The notes beneath the pieces were generated by a model. It saw nothing but the letters and a program-made list of their open reading frames with translations, did not search any database and was not told the origin of the DNA. The position numbers and the translations under genes were made by a program. Positions 34,013-43,260 of a stretch of DNA of 64,000 nt are shown in pieces. Location of the stretch: contig JAIXWF010000022.1 in NCBI GenBank assembly GCA_027482185.1, positions 434,001-498,000 of the forward strand, given 5' to 3'. Each line of letters opens with the position of its first letter. Position 1 is the first letter of the stretch. The stretch is from Opitutaceae bacterium (GTDB lineage: Bacteria > Verrucomicrobiota > Verrucomicrobiia > Opitutales > Opitutaceae).

Positions 34013-36184
34013 CTATTGCCGGACGGTTGCCGTGATCGCGGTGCCGCGGCCCGGCGCGCTGCGCAGGGTGAGCCGGCCGCCGAGGCGCTTCACGCGCTCG
34101 CGCATGCCCTGCAGGCCGAAGTGGCCGTCCTTGGGGCCGTCGGCCGTGGCCGGATCGAAGCCGCGGCCGTCGTCGCGGATCTCGAGGGTGATTTCCTGCG
34201 GCGTGAACTCGAGCTGCAGGTCGATGCGCGTGGGCGCGGCGTGCTTGAGGGCGTTGGTGATGCCTTCCTGCGCGAGCAGCAGCAGGTTGCCGGCGACGAA
34301 GTCGGGCATCGGCCGTTCCTCGCCGCGGCTCGCGACCTCGATGGCAAGGCCGAGGCCGGCGCTGCGGTCGGCGGCGACCTCGCGGAGGGCCTCGGCGAGC
34401 GTGTGCTGTTCGAGCGGGTTGGCGCGAAGGTTCCAGATGCTGCGGCGCAGGTCCTCGCGGCTGCGGTCGAGCAGGTGGCGGGCGAGGCCGAGGTGCTGCT
34501 CGCTGCGCTCCGGGGCGCGCGTGCGGAGGGCGTCCGCGGCCTCGAGTTGCAGGGCCATGCCGGTCAGCGCCTGTTCGGTCGTGTCGTGCAGGTCGGCCGC
34601 GAGGCGGTTGCGCTCGCGCAGGGTGGAGTCGAATTCGACGGCGGCGTCGCGCCGGGCCCGCATCGCCTCGGCGAGTTCCTCGCTCCGGCGGGCCACCTGG
34701 CGCCGGAGCATCGCCACCCAGGCGAGGGCGAGCAGAAGCACGACGGCCGCGAGGGCCAGAGCGGAGACGAGGCGATCCTGCGTCCACCACGAAGCGGCCG
34801 CAATGACCTGCACGTCGGCGGCGTCGCGCAGGAGCAGGCGGAGCGAGATGGGTTTCGGCCAGTTCACGACCGGCAGCGATTCGGAAAACGTGATCGCGCA
34901 GATGCCGGTGACGCGGATGAGACTGTCGGGTCGCAGCGCGGCGATGAACTTCGGATCGGCGGGGCCGGTGAACTCGGCCGGGACGAGGGCGTCGTCGACC
35001 TCGAGGTTGAGCCGCAGCGGTTCGCCCTGCTTGTGGTCGACGCTGACGAGGCGGCCCCGGAGGGCGATGAGGGAGTCGTCGTAGTCGCGCTCGGGCGCGT
35101 CGCCGGCCCACGGCGCGGGGCCGAATGCGGCGTGGCGGGGAATCTCGTCGGGTACCGGCGGGGATTGGCGGCCGACGACGCGGAAGACAGCCTCCTTCAT
35201 CTCCGCGCGGTGATGTTGGAGCTGGAGAAAACCGGTGGCTTCGACGATGTCGCCCGGGCGGAGCTCGTCGCGCTGGCGGGTGTTGACGCGCAGGGCGTGC
35301 GGGTGCTCCTGCAGGTAGAAATAGTCGCCGGGCTTCGAGAGCGTGACGGTGCCCCGCACGCGGCGGCGGTGGAAGGTGACGCCGTCGCGCGAGAAGCCGG
35401 AGGCGTTCGCCAGCGAAAGCTCGGGCACGGCGAACGCATCGGCCGGAGGCGGTTGCAGAATGCGGATGCTCGCCGGATCGTTGCTGTAGACGCGGGCGCC
35501 GAGGAACTGGCGGCGGGAATTGAAGTAGGCGAGGAACACGCCGGTGAGGGAGACTTCGGAATCGACGAGATCGACGGCGGTGAGGGTGTTGGCGCCGAAG
35601 AGCACGAACGTGAAGGGGGCGGTGTCCGTGGACACGACGAGCTTGAGCTCCTGCCGGGTGGTGAAGGTCTGGATTTCCGCGGCTTGGACGATCCCGCGGA
35701 GCGTGACACGCTGGCTGTCGTGGATGCCGGACGTTTGACCCAGGTGCGGAAGCAGCGTGGGCTCCGGCAGCGGGGCGCGGCCGAGCGGGACGACGTGCTC
35801 CGGAATGATAATGGGCGCGAAGTGGCCGCGGGCGGTGCGGCCTTCGATGCGCAGGCGGTCGCCGGGCCGGACCAACGCCAATTGCGCCTCGATGCCGCTG
35901 CCCGTCGGCGGGCTCACCCAGATGCCGGTGCCGTCGTCGAGAGTGAGTTTGCCGCGAGCATCCTCGGGGGCGAGCGTGACCACGCCCTCGACGCGCACGG
36001 GCAGGCCGCGGGAGGCATCCTGGTGCGGCAGGGCGCGGACCGCGCCGCAGGAAGTGAGCACGGCCGGGGCCGGATTCCCGGCCGCCGGCGGCGAGGGCTG
36101 GGCGGGCGCGGTGGGAGGGACGAGGCAAAGCCAGGCGACAAGCGGGGTCAGACGAAGCGCGCGGGGCACATCGGTCCTTCGCAT
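34013..36184 (-). CDS. Sensor histidine kinase with OB-fold-like periplasmic repeats
   Basis: A 723-residue HisKA_3-type kinase. The signal sequence is at 1-28. A long extracytoplasmic region (about 45-465) has at least four beta-rich OB-like segments, each around a V-x-V/L-x-G-x-V motif (VRVEGVVTL, VTLRGIVQA, RRVRGTVTL, IALRGRLVSV, LIRVTGICA) and DGTGIWV. A transmembrane helix spans about 473-492. The dimerisation/phosphoacceptor domain has ADLHDTTEQALTGM (His533), and the ATPase domain has AQEGITNALKHA, RDDGRGFD and GHFGLQGMRERV. No receiver is fused. Partner regulators of this class are NarL/LuxR-type; one lies at 43261. The ligand is unknown. Confidence 0.9.
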   Translation of the reverse strand: MRRTDVPRALRLTPLVAWLCLVPPTAPAQPSPPAAGNPAPAVLTSCGAVRALPHQDASRGLPVRVEGVVTLAPEDARGKLTLDDGTGIWVSPPTGSGIEAQLALVRPGDRLRIEGRTARGHFAPIIIPEHVVPLGRAPLPEPTLLPHLGQTSGIHDSQRVTLRGIVQAAEIQTFTTRQELKLVVSTDTAPFTFVLFGANTLTAVDLVDSEVSLTGVFLAYFNSRRQFLGARVYSNDPASIRILQPPPADAFAVPELSLANASGFSRDGVTFHRRRVRGTVTLSKPGDYFYLQEHPHALRVNTRQRDELRPGDIVEATGFLQLQHHRAEMKEAVFRVVGRQSPPVPDEIPRHAAFGPAPWAGDAPERDYDDSLIALRGRLVSVDHKQGEPLRLNLEVDDALVPAEFTGPADPKFIAALRPDSLIRVTGICAITFSESLPVVNWPKPISLRLLLRDAADVQVIAAASWWTQDRLVSALALAAVVLLLALAWVAMLRRQVARRSEELAEAMRARRDAAVEFDSTLRERNRLAADLHDTTEQALTGMALQLEAADALRTRAPERSEQHLGLARHLLDRSREDLRRSIWNLRANPLEQHTLAEALREVAADRSAGLGLAIEVASRGEERPMPDFVAGNLLLLAQEGITNALKHAAPTRIDLQLEFTPQEITLEIRDDGRGFDPATADGPKDGHFGLQGMRERVKRLGGRLTLRSAPGRGTAITATVRQ

Positions 36185-36193
36185 GGACCGGTC

Positions 36194-36233
36194 GCCGGGG
36201 CAAGTCCCCCGGCATGGCTCGTTCGGGCGAGCC
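36194..36233. promoter_or_regulatory. Two consecutive hairpins upstream of the sensor kinase
   Basis: GCCGGGG/CCCCGGC (36194-36213) and GGCTCG/CGAGCC with loop TTCGGG (36216-36233) stand side by side 10 bases above the kinase ATG, in the divergent gap with receptor 5. The second resembles a UUCG-type stable loop. Confidence 0.4.
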
Positions 36234-36418
36234 CGCGCTGATGCGACGCGGGGCTCCCGACTAGCTCGTTCGGGTAGTAGCGAGGCGGTGCCCCGACGCG
36301 TTATCCTGCCGCTTCCCCTTCCCCCCGTCCCGGTGCCGGCGCGCGAACCCCTCGATCCGCCTCCCGCCCGGTGCCGCCCTTTCCGTTCACCCCGCGCCTG
36401 CGTTTTTCCGCCCACCCC

Positions 36419-39400
36419 ATGATCCACCGACTGCATCGTTTGTCCGCGACCGCCTTGGTCGCCACCTGCGCCCTCGCGGCGCACCCGCTCCGGGGCCAGC
36501 AAGCCCCGGCGCCTTCGCCGACGGCCGCCGCTACCCGCGGCGGCACCGTGCCCGTGGCCCCCGCCGCCGGGGCCGCCGAAGAGGATTCGGTCGTGAAACT
36601 GACGCCCTTCGAAGTCGCCGCCCAGGCGGACAAGGGTTATGTCGCCTCGACCACGCTCGCGGGCAACCGCCTGAACGCGGATCTCCGCGACCTCGGCAAT
36701 TCCATCAGCGTGATCACGAGCCAGTTCATGCAGGACATCGGTGCGACCAGCAACGAGAGCCTGCTGCAGTACACGCTCGGCACCGAGGTCGGAAACATCG
36801 GCGGCAACTTCGCCGGCGTCGGCGACTCCGCCACGCTCAACGAGTCCGGCCGTTTCACCAACCCGAACCAGAACACCCGCGTGCGCGGCCTTACTTCGGC
36901 CGACAACACCCGCGACTTCTTCCTGACGGACATCCCGTGGGACGGCTACGCCGTCGATCGCGTCGAGCTCCAGCGCGGCGCCAATTCGATCCTGTTCGGC
37001 CAAGGCAGTCCCGCGGGCATCATCAACACCGGCACCAAGCAGGCGGTGTTCAGGAACGGCGGCGAAGTCGACGCGCGTTTCGACAACTGGGGTTCCTTCC
37101 GCACGTCGCTCGACGTGAACCGCACGCTGGTGAAGAACCAATTGGCGTTCCGCGTCCTCGGGCTCTACAACGACGAGAAGTTCCAGCAGGAACCGGCCTA
37201 CAATCTCGACAAGCGCCTCTACGGCGCCTTGCGCTACGAGCCCGCCCTCCTGAAGCGGGCGGAAGCGCGCACGGTGGTGAAGGCCAACCTCGAGTTCGGC
37301 GCGATCAGCAGCAACCGCCCGCGCTCGCTGCCGCCGATCGACCGCATCACGCCGTGGTTCCGCTCCGGCACCTACCAGGGCCGCAATCTCGACGGCTCCG
37401 CCCGCACGTTCTCCTACCTCAACCGCGAGACGTTCAATCCGTTCCAGCTCCAGGACGACAACACGGGCCGGCCCAACCACGGCCAGCAGCGGCCGAGCAT
37501 CAACGGCGGGCCCAACGCCGGCCAAGTCAACCCCGCCTACAATCCCTGGGTCGGCAACTTCGCCCAGAGCTTCGGCGGACCGCTCGCCTACTTCTCCGGC
37601 AACGGCGCGCCGACGTTCTTCGTCGGCGAAATCCGCACCACGCGCGGCATCGGGCCCACCGGCGCGGTCGACGGCAACATCGGCGGCTTCGCGTTCCACC
37701 GGCAGGGCGGCGTCGCCACCCAGGCGGCCTATGCGCGCGCCGCGCGGCTGCCGTTCTCCGAGTTCGGCGTCTACAAGAACTACAACCTCACCGACTCCTC
37801 CGTCTTCGATTTCTACAACAACCTCCTCGACGGTCCCAACAAGAGCGAGTGGCAGAATTTCCGCGTGTTCAACGTGAGCCTCGCCCAGACGTTCCTCCGG
37901 GACCGGATCGGTTTCGAGGCCACCTACAACCGGGAGTTCTACAAGAACGGCCAGCTTTCGCTCATCAGCGGCGGCGACAATGCGGCCATCCATGTCGACT
38001 TCATGAACGTGCTGGCCGACGGCACACCCGCGGGCCGCGGGGGCGAACCGTTCCAGGACGGCACCGCCAATCCCAACGTCGGCCGCCCTTTCATCAGCGA
38101 CAGCTGGCAGTTCGGCAACAACTCCTACAAGAGCGAGCGCGAGTCCGGCCGCGTCACGCTTTTCGGCACGCATGATTTCGTGAAATCCGGCGGCCGTACC
38201 GTCCTCAACCGCCTGCTGGGCCGCCACACCGTCACCGGTCTCTACAGCCAGGACCGCCAGGGCACCGACCGCCGCAACTGGCAGCGCTACGCCATCCTCG
38301 ACCCGGCCTACCGCCAGCTGATCGGCGCGCCTGCCGCCACCAAGTTCACGGACAACCTCCTCGCGGTTAACCCCGTGATCTACCTCGGGCCCTCCCTCGC
38401 GAGCCGCAGCTCCGCCGCGGGCGCCTCCATCCCGCGCGCCATGCAGGGCGCCACCGTTTCCAGCGCGGCGATCAGGGTCTTCGATTCCACCTGGGCCGCG
38501 CGGCCCGGCGTCGATCCCTCCGCGCCGTGGGACAACGACTACTACGTGGCCGGCGACACCCGCCGCGCCTCCACCCAGTCCGAGAATCCCGCCAACTACG
38601 TCGGCTGGCGCACGGTTTCGTTCAACGTCACCGACTCCGAGCAGGGCAACCGCGACGCCCTCACGACCAGCGCGCGCCTCACCCGCTCCCGCGTCTTCTC
38701 GCGCGTCGCCGTCTGGCAGGGCCACTTCTGGGACAACGCCCTCGTGGGCACCTACGGCCTCCGCAAGGATGTCGCCAAGGCCTGGGCCTTCAGCCGCGAT
38801 TCCAACAGCAGCCCCGGTTTCGGCCAGCTCGACCTCGGCCCCACCTTCCGTCTCCCCGACAACCCGCAGAACCGCCTCGAGGTCGATTCCAAGACCTGGA
38901 GCGCCGTCGCCCACCTGAACCGCTTCCTGCCGAAGGACAGCCTGCCCTTCAACGTGAGCCTCTTCTACAGCAAGTCGGAGAACTTCCAGCCGGCCGCCAA
39001 CCGCGTCGACTTCTACGGCGAGCCGATCGCCGCGCCGCAGGGCCGCACCACCGACAAGGGCATTTACCTCGAGACGAAGAACGGCCGCTTCTCCGTGCGC
39101 ATCAACCGCTACGAGACCTCGGCGGAAAACGCCTCCAGCAACGCCCTCGGCGGCGCGTGGTTCCTCGGCACGTCGCAGGCCTGGGCCGGCAACTGGGCCA
39201 ACATCTTCGAGTTCAACCTCGGCGGCGCCACGCTCGCCACGCAGAATCAGGGCAGCACGGGCCGTTTCACCTACAGCCCCGGTCCCGGCGAAAACCAGGA
39301 CCAGGCCGACGCCCGCGAACGCAACGCCGTCGCCGCGTGGCGCGCCTGGCAGAAGAAGATCGACCCGCGTTTCTACCGGGCGTGGGGCGTGAACTTCAAT

Positions 39401-40144
39401 CCCGCTCTGGCGCCGATCGACCAGGTGCGCGAGCTCGGCGCCAGCGCGCCCAACGGCTTCACCCTCACCGAGGACAGTCTCTCGAAGGGCTACGAAATCG
39501 AGTTCGGGGCCCAGCCGACGCGCAACTGGCGCATCAGCGCTAACGCGGCGAAGACCGACGCCACCCGCCGCAACATCGGCGGCGCCGCCCTGGCCGACTT
39601 CGTCGCCAAGTACGAGGACGCGCTCAAGAATACGGCCGCGGGCGATCTCCGCATCTGGTGGGGCGGCGCGGGCAACGAAACCACGCTTTTCCAGTGGAAC
39701 AGCAACGTCGGCTCCGAGTTCACGTCCCGCCGCCTCCAGGAAGGCACCAACGCGCCCGAACTGCGCGAGTGGCGTTTCAACGCGATCAACACCTACAGCT
39801 TCACCGAAGGCCGCCTGAAGGGCGTCGATGTCGGCGGCGGCATCCGCTGGCAGGACTCCGTCGTGATCGGCTACAAGCCGCTCCCCGGCAAGACGGCGAG
39901 CGACGTGAGCTTCGACATCGCCAATCCCTACCGCGGCCCCACCGAGACCAACGTCGACCTCTGGGTCGGCTACGGCCGGAAGAATGTGTGGCGGGGTATC
40001 GACTGGCGCGTGCAGCTCAACGTCCGCAACGTCGCGCAGCACGACAGCCTGATCCCCGTCACCGCGCAGCCCGACGGCACGCCCGCCGGCTTCCGGATCG
40101 CGCCGGTGGAGACGTGGTCCCTGCAAAACACGTTCAAGTTCTGA
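36419..40144 (+). CDS. TonB-dependent outer-membrane receptor 5 (large)
   Basis: A 1241-residue TonB-dependent receptor, larger than the four at 7.7-23.6 kb and from a different subgroup. ATG 36419 begins a signal peptide (MIHRLHRLSATALVATCALA, cleavage near LRGQ). KLTPFEVAAQ is the usual pre-plug segment of such receptors; the plug has NSISVITSQFMQDIGATSN and VDRVELQRGANSILFGQGSP, which resembles siderophore-type receptors. The barrel closes with WSLQNTFKF. The substrate is unknown; the neighbouring sensor kinase could regulate it. A C-run precedes ATG, and a strong terminator follows. Confidence 0.92.
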   Translation: MIHRLHRLSATALVATCALAAHPLRGQQAPAPSPTAAATRGGTVPVAPAAGAAEEDSVVKLTPFEVAAQADKGYVASTTLAGNRLNADLRDLGNSISVITSQFMQDIGATSNESLLQYTLGTEVGNIGGNFAGVGDSATLNESGRFTNPNQNTRVRGLTSADNTRDFFLTDIPWDGYAVDRVELQRGANSILFGQGSPAGIINTGTKQAVFRNGGEVDARFDNWGSFRTSLDVNRTLVKNQLAFRVLGLYNDEKFQQEPAYNLDKRLYGALRYEPALLKRAEARTVVKANLEFGAISSNRPRSLPPIDRITPWFRSGTYQGRNLDGSARTFSYLNRETFNPFQLQDDNTGRPNHGQQRPSINGGPNAGQVNPAYNPWVGNFAQSFGGPLAYFSGNGAPTFFVGEIRTTRGIGPTGAVDGNIGGFAFHRQGGVATQAAYARAARLPFSEFGVYKNYNLTDSSVFDFYNNLLDGPNKSEWQNFRVFNVSLAQTFLRDRIGFEATYNREFYKNGQLSLISGGDNAAIHVDFMNVLADGTPAGRGGEPFQDGTANPNVGRPFISDSWQFGNNSYKSERESGRVTLFGTHDFVKSGGRTVLNRLLGRHTVTGLYSQDRQGTDRRNWQRYAILDPAYRQLIGAPAATKFTDNLLAVNPVIYLGPSLASRSSAAGASIPRAMQGATVSSAAIRVFDSTWAARPGVDPSAPWDNDYYVAGDTRRASTQSENPANYVGWRTVSFNVTDSEQGNRDALTTSARLTRSRVFSRVAVWQGHFWDNALVGTYGLRKDVAKAWAFSRDSNSSPGFGQLDLGPTFRLPDNPQNRLEVDSKTWSAVAHLNRFLPKDSLPFNVSLFYSKSENFQPAANRVDFYGEPIAAPQGRTTDKGIYLETKNGRFSVRINRYETSAENASSNALGGAWFLGTSQAWAGNWANIFEFNLGGATLATQNQGSTGRFTYSPGPGENQDQADARERNAVAAWRAWQKKIDPRFYRAWGVNFNPALAPIDQVRELGASAPNGFTLTEDSLSKGYEIEFGAQPTRNWRISANAAKTDATRRNIGGAALADFVAKYEDALKNTAAGDLRIWWGGAGNETTLFQWNSNVGSEFTSRRLQEGTNAPELREWRFNAINTYSFTEGRLKGVDVGGGIRWQDSVVIGYKPLPGKTASDVSFDIANPYRGPTETNVDLWVGYGRKNVWRGIDWRVQLNVRNVAQHDSLIPVTAQPDGTPAGFRIAPVETWSLQNTFKF

Positions 40145-40176
40145 TGTCGCCGGCCGCTTCGTCCGGCTGATCCCTC

Positions 40177-40209
40177 CGCCCCCGGCGCCGCCCGCGCCGG
40201 GGGCGTTTT
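40177..40209 (+). terminator. Intrinsic terminator of receptor 5
   Basis: A 12-bp perfect stem (CGCCCCCGGCGC/GCGCCGGGGGCG) with loop CGCCC, followed by TTTTGTTTT, 33 bases after the stop codon. Confidence 0.93.
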
Positions 40210-40339
40210 GTTTTCGCCGCGGCGCGGCCGCTGGGCCCGATCTGCGGTCTCCGCGTCCGAACGGCTGCCGGGAGCAAGGCGAGATCAACGGCGTCCTTGG
40301 TCCCGCGCCCCGGGCGTTGCCACAATGAGCCTGAGCCCC

Positions 40340-40368
40340 GCGCGCCCCCGCCTGCGTTGGGGGCGCGC
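40340..40368 (-). terminator. Possible terminator of the TPR gene
   Basis: A 10-bp perfect stem (GCGCGCCCCC/GGGGGCGCGC) with a 9-nt loop, 11 bases after the TPR gene stop. It lacks a T-tract on the minus strand, so any intrinsic termination is likely weak. Confidence 0.4.
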
Positions 40369-40378
40369 CCGTCGCCGC

Positions 40379-41824
40379 CTACGGCGCGGCGGTGCCGAAA
40401 CGCTCGCGCCACGCGCTGCGGAGCCGCTCCGTTTGCTCGCGCGGGACGCGCGGCTGGCGCGCGACGCGCCCGAGCCACGCCCGCGCGCGGGGTTCGTCGC
40501 CGGCCCCGATCGCATGGAGCGCGAGCAACGCGAGGGTCGGCGGGTGTTCGGGCTCCGCCGCGAGCCCGCGTTCGAGCCAGGCGACGCCTTCCGCCACGCG
40601 CTCGAGGCGGAAGAGCGTGGTGGCCAGCTCGAGGTAGGCGTCGGCCTCGGTCGGGCGCAACCGGATCGACTCCCGGTAGGCGGCGACCGCCTCCTCGGCA
40701 CGGCCCGCCTCGCGGGCCGCGCGCGCGCGCAGCAGGTGCAGCGCGGGCGAATCGGGACACTGCCGCAGACCGGTCGCCACGAGTCCGGCCGCGCCGCCCG
40801 GGTCGCCGGCGCGCCGCCTGAGGTCCGCCCAGTGCACCCAGGCATCGGCGAAACCGGGCATCGCCTGCGTGCAGCGTTCGAAGTGGCGCTGTGCGGCCGC
40901 GGCGTCCCCGCGGGCGGCGAGCAGGGTCGCAAGCTGGAAACGCACGGGCGTGTCGCCGGGCGCGAGTTCGACGGCGCGTTCGAGGCGGCGGATCGCGCCG
41001 GCGGGGTCGCCGGCACGGGCCGCTTCCCCGGCCAGCAGCGCCAGCCGGTAGGGATCGTGGCAGGATTCGAGCGCGGCCTCGGCCCAGGGGTCGGGCGGGT
41101 CGCGGTGGGCGCCGGAGGCTTTGGCGCGTCCGCGCACGGCGGCGGCGCGGGCGTGGTCGCCGAGTTTTTCGCAGACCGGCACGATCAGGTCGTAGCCGAG
41201 CGCATAGTCCGTGAGGGCGACGACGCGCTCGAGGCGCCCGCGCGCGTCGGCCCAGCGGCCGGCGTCGAAGTCGAGCCGCGCGAGACCGAGCAACGCATGC
41301 GGGTGGTCGGGCGTGCGGCGCAGCACTTCGGCGAAGAGTTCGGCGGCGATGGCGGGGCGGTCGTTCTTCAGCAGCAGCTCGGCGAGGCGGAGGCGCGCGG
41401 GCCCGTAGTCGGGTGCGAGCTTGAGCACGCGTTCCCAGCGGGAGATTGCCGGCGCGGCGTCGCCGAAACCGGCGAGCAGCGTGGCGTGCAGGTGCGGCCA
41501 GCGCGGCTCCGCGGGCTCGAGCGTCTCGAGCGCGGCGTAGCAGCGCATCGCCTCGCGGAGGAATCCGTTGGCCTGGTACAGCGCCGCGAGCGCGCCGAGA
41601 TCCGCGGGCCCGGCCCACAGGGAAGCGGCGCGCGCGCGCAGGGCGTCGTGCGCGGGCCGGAACGAATCCGGCAACGCGGCCAGGGCCGCGGCCGCCGGCT
41701 CGGCCGGCAGCGCGGCCGCCAGCCGGTCGCGCCGCGCCGCGGTCGCGAACCAGCCGCCGCCGGCGCCGAGGGCGGCGAGGCCGAGGATGGCGGCGGGCCG
41801 GAGACGGCGGAAGCGGGAGGCCAT
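40379..41824 (-). CDS. Membrane-anchored TPR repeat protein
   Basis: A 481-residue protein with one N-terminal membrane helix (about 10-28, AAILGLAALGAGGGWFATAA) followed by tetratricopeptide repeats over most of its length. Examples are WERVLKLAPDYGPARLRLAE, LFAEVLRRTPDHPHALLGLA, LERAVELAPGDTPVRFQLAT and YRESIRLRPTEADAYLELAT. TPR arrays bind other proteins, so this is probably a periplasmic or membrane scaffold. The ATG is 8 bases after the stop of the FG-GAP lipoprotein gene, so the two are cotranscribed and likely work together at the envelope. No enzymatic motif is visible. Confidence 0.87.
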   Translation of the reverse strand: MASRFRRLRPAAILGLAALGAGGGWFATAARRDRLAAALPAEPAAAALAALPDSFRPAHDALRARAASLWAGPADLGALAALYQANGFLREAMRCYAALETLEPAEPRWPHLHATLLAGFGDAAPAISRWERVLKLAPDYGPARLRLAELLLKNDRPAIAAELFAEVLRRTPDHPHALLGLARLDFDAGRWADARGRLERVVALTDYALGYDLIVPVCEKLGDHARAAAVRGRAKASGAHRDPPDPWAEAALESCHDPYRLALLAGEAARAGDPAGAIRRLERAVELAPGDTPVRFQLATLLAARGDAAAAQRHFERCTQAMPGFADAWVHWADLRRRAGDPGGAAGLVATGLRQCPDSPALHLLRARAAREAGRAEEAVAAYRESIRLRPTEADAYLELATTLFRLERVAEGVAWLERGLAAEPEHPPTLALLALHAIGAGDEPRARAWLGRVARQPRVPREQTERLRSAWRERFGTAAP

Positions 41825-41832
41825 GGCCGGGA

Positions 41833-43149
41833 TCAGGGACGCCACAGCGTGATCCGGCCCAGGCCGTCGTAGGCGGCGGCCAGGAAGAACCCGCCCGTCA
41901 CGAGCGCCGGCCGGCCGTCGCGCGCGAAGTCGCCGACCGCCAGCGTCAGCTGGTCGCGGGGCGCGACGGCGAGCGGGTGCGCGGCGAAGCCGCCGCGCCC
42001 GTCGTGGCGGAACCAGACGAGCGCCGGGTGCGATCCGCCGGGCAGGCCGCGGCTCGCGTAGGCGGCCACGGCCACGACATCGAGGACGCCGTCGCGGTCG
42101 AGGTCGACCGCGACGGGACTGTAGGCGCCGGCGAGATCGCCGATGCGCGCGTAGTGCCACGTGCCGTCCTGTCGGTTCTCGAGCCATTGCACGCCGTGCC
42201 AAGGACGCGGGCCGGGGGTGGCGGCGGGGCCGAAACCGTCGCCGTTGGTGAATACAAGGTCGGGCCGGCCGTCGGCATTGAGGTCGCCGACGCCCAGGCC
42301 GCTGCTGCCGAAGTCCTCGTTGGTCGAGCCCCACAGGCGGCGGGCTTTGAAGGCGCCGCCGGTGTTCTCGAAAAGGTGGAGTTCTTCCCATTGCTGCGAG
42401 ACGAGCGCGGCGAGGTCGGGCCGGCCGTCGGCGTTGAAGTCGGCGACGGCGACGGCGACCGCGCCGGAAAGCTCGAGCAGAGCGTGCCGGCGAAACGTCC
42501 ACGCGCCCGTCCGCTGCAGCCACGAAACCGAGCCCTGGTCGTAGCCGAACTGGGCGAGCGCGAGGTCGAGTTTTCCGTCGCCGTCGAAGTCTGCCACGCG
42601 CACGTCGGTCACGCGCTCGGTGTTTTCCAGCACGGGGCGGACCGTGAAACGCTGGCGGCCGTCGTTCTCGAGGATGAACACCGTGCCGATGCGGTCGTTG
42701 TTGGGGAAGACGAAGCCCATACTCGCGACCACGAGGTCGAGATCTCCGTCGCCGTCGAAGTCCGCCGCCTCCGCGTGCACCGGCGCGCGCAGTTCGGCGG
42801 CAAGCAGGCTTTCGTCGAAGCCGCCGGTTTCGTTTTGCCGGAGCCAGAGCACGTGGCCGGCCTGGGCCTCGCAGGCGAGGACGTCGAGCCGGCCGTCGCG
42901 GTCGAGATCGACGGCGGCGACGTGTGCGATCCAAGGGGTGATGGCGACGCGCTGGCCGATGGGTTCCGGGCGCAGAACCGGCGGCGACGGCGGCGGCGGG
43001 GCGGAGGCCGGGGGCGGCGGACGCGTGCAACCGGCGGCGAGCGCCAGCGCCGCCGCGAAAAGCGCAAGGCCGCCGCGGCGGCGGCCCGGCGCGGGACGTG
43101 ACCCTGCGTCATGCCGTCGGGGCGGGCTGGGGCGGGGCGGGGAAAGCAC
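41833..43149 (-). CDS. FG-GAP/VCBS repeat lipoprotein
   Basis: A 438-residue probable lipoprotein. The only start that includes the lipobox is GTG 43149; the lipobox LALAAGC has Cys41. About seven FG-GAP-type repeats with the calcium-binding D-x-D-x-D-G-x-x-D pattern follow: VDLDRDGRLDVLA, ADFDGDGDLDLVVAS, ADFDGDGKLDLALA, ADFNADGRPDLAALV, GDLNADGRPDLVFT, VDLDRDGVLDVVAVA. The last repeat is degenerate (GDFARDGRPALVTGG). The predicted fold is a beta-propeller on the outer membrane or periplasmic face. It is followed by the TPR gene and divergent from a NarL-type regulator. The binding partner is unknown. Confidence 0.87.
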   Translation of the reverse strand: MLSPPRPSPPRRHDAGSRPAPGRRRGGLALFAAALALAAGCTRPPPPASAPPPPSPPVLRPEPIGQRVAITPWIAHVAAVDLDRDGRLDVLACEAQAGHVLWLRQNETGGFDESLLAAELRAPVHAEAADFDGDGDLDLVVASMGFVFPNNDRIGTVFILENDGRQRFTVRPVLENTERVTDVRVADFDGDGKLDLALAQFGYDQGSVSWLQRTGAWTFRRHALLELSGAVAVAVADFNADGRPDLAALVSQQWEELHLFENTGGAFKARRLWGSTNEDFGSSGLGVGDLNADGRPDLVFTNGDGFGPAATPGPRPWHGVQWLENRQDGTWHYARIGDLAGAYSPVAVDLDRDGVLDVVAVAAYASRGLPGGSHPALVWFRHDGRGGFAAHPLAVAPRDQLTLAVGDFARDGRPALVTGGFFLAAAYDGLGRITLWRP

Positions 43150-43163
43150 ACGGTTTCTTCGCA

Positions 43164-43201
43164 CGGGCAAAGCGGCGCCGCAAGTCGTGCGGTATTGCCC
43201 G
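43164..43201. promoter_or_regulatory. Nested inverted repeat in the divergent regulator/lipoprotein gap
   Basis: CGGGCAA (43164-43170) pairs with TTGCCCG (43195-43201) and encloses CCGCA/TGCGG (43178-43182/43188-43192). It sits between the lipoprotein start at 43149 and the regulator start at 43261, a natural operator position. Confidence 0.45.
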
Positions 43202-43260
43202 TTTGGGCGATTGCGGAAGCCGATGGCTCCGGCCATGATCCCGGTTTCCGATCCGCGACC

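Noticed and set aside
34013-40288. One 2091-codon frame covering the sensor kinase and antisense to receptor 5
   Set aside because: Only the part from ATG 36184 leftwards has kinase domains and a signal peptide. The rest is the shadow of the receptor gene on the other strand.
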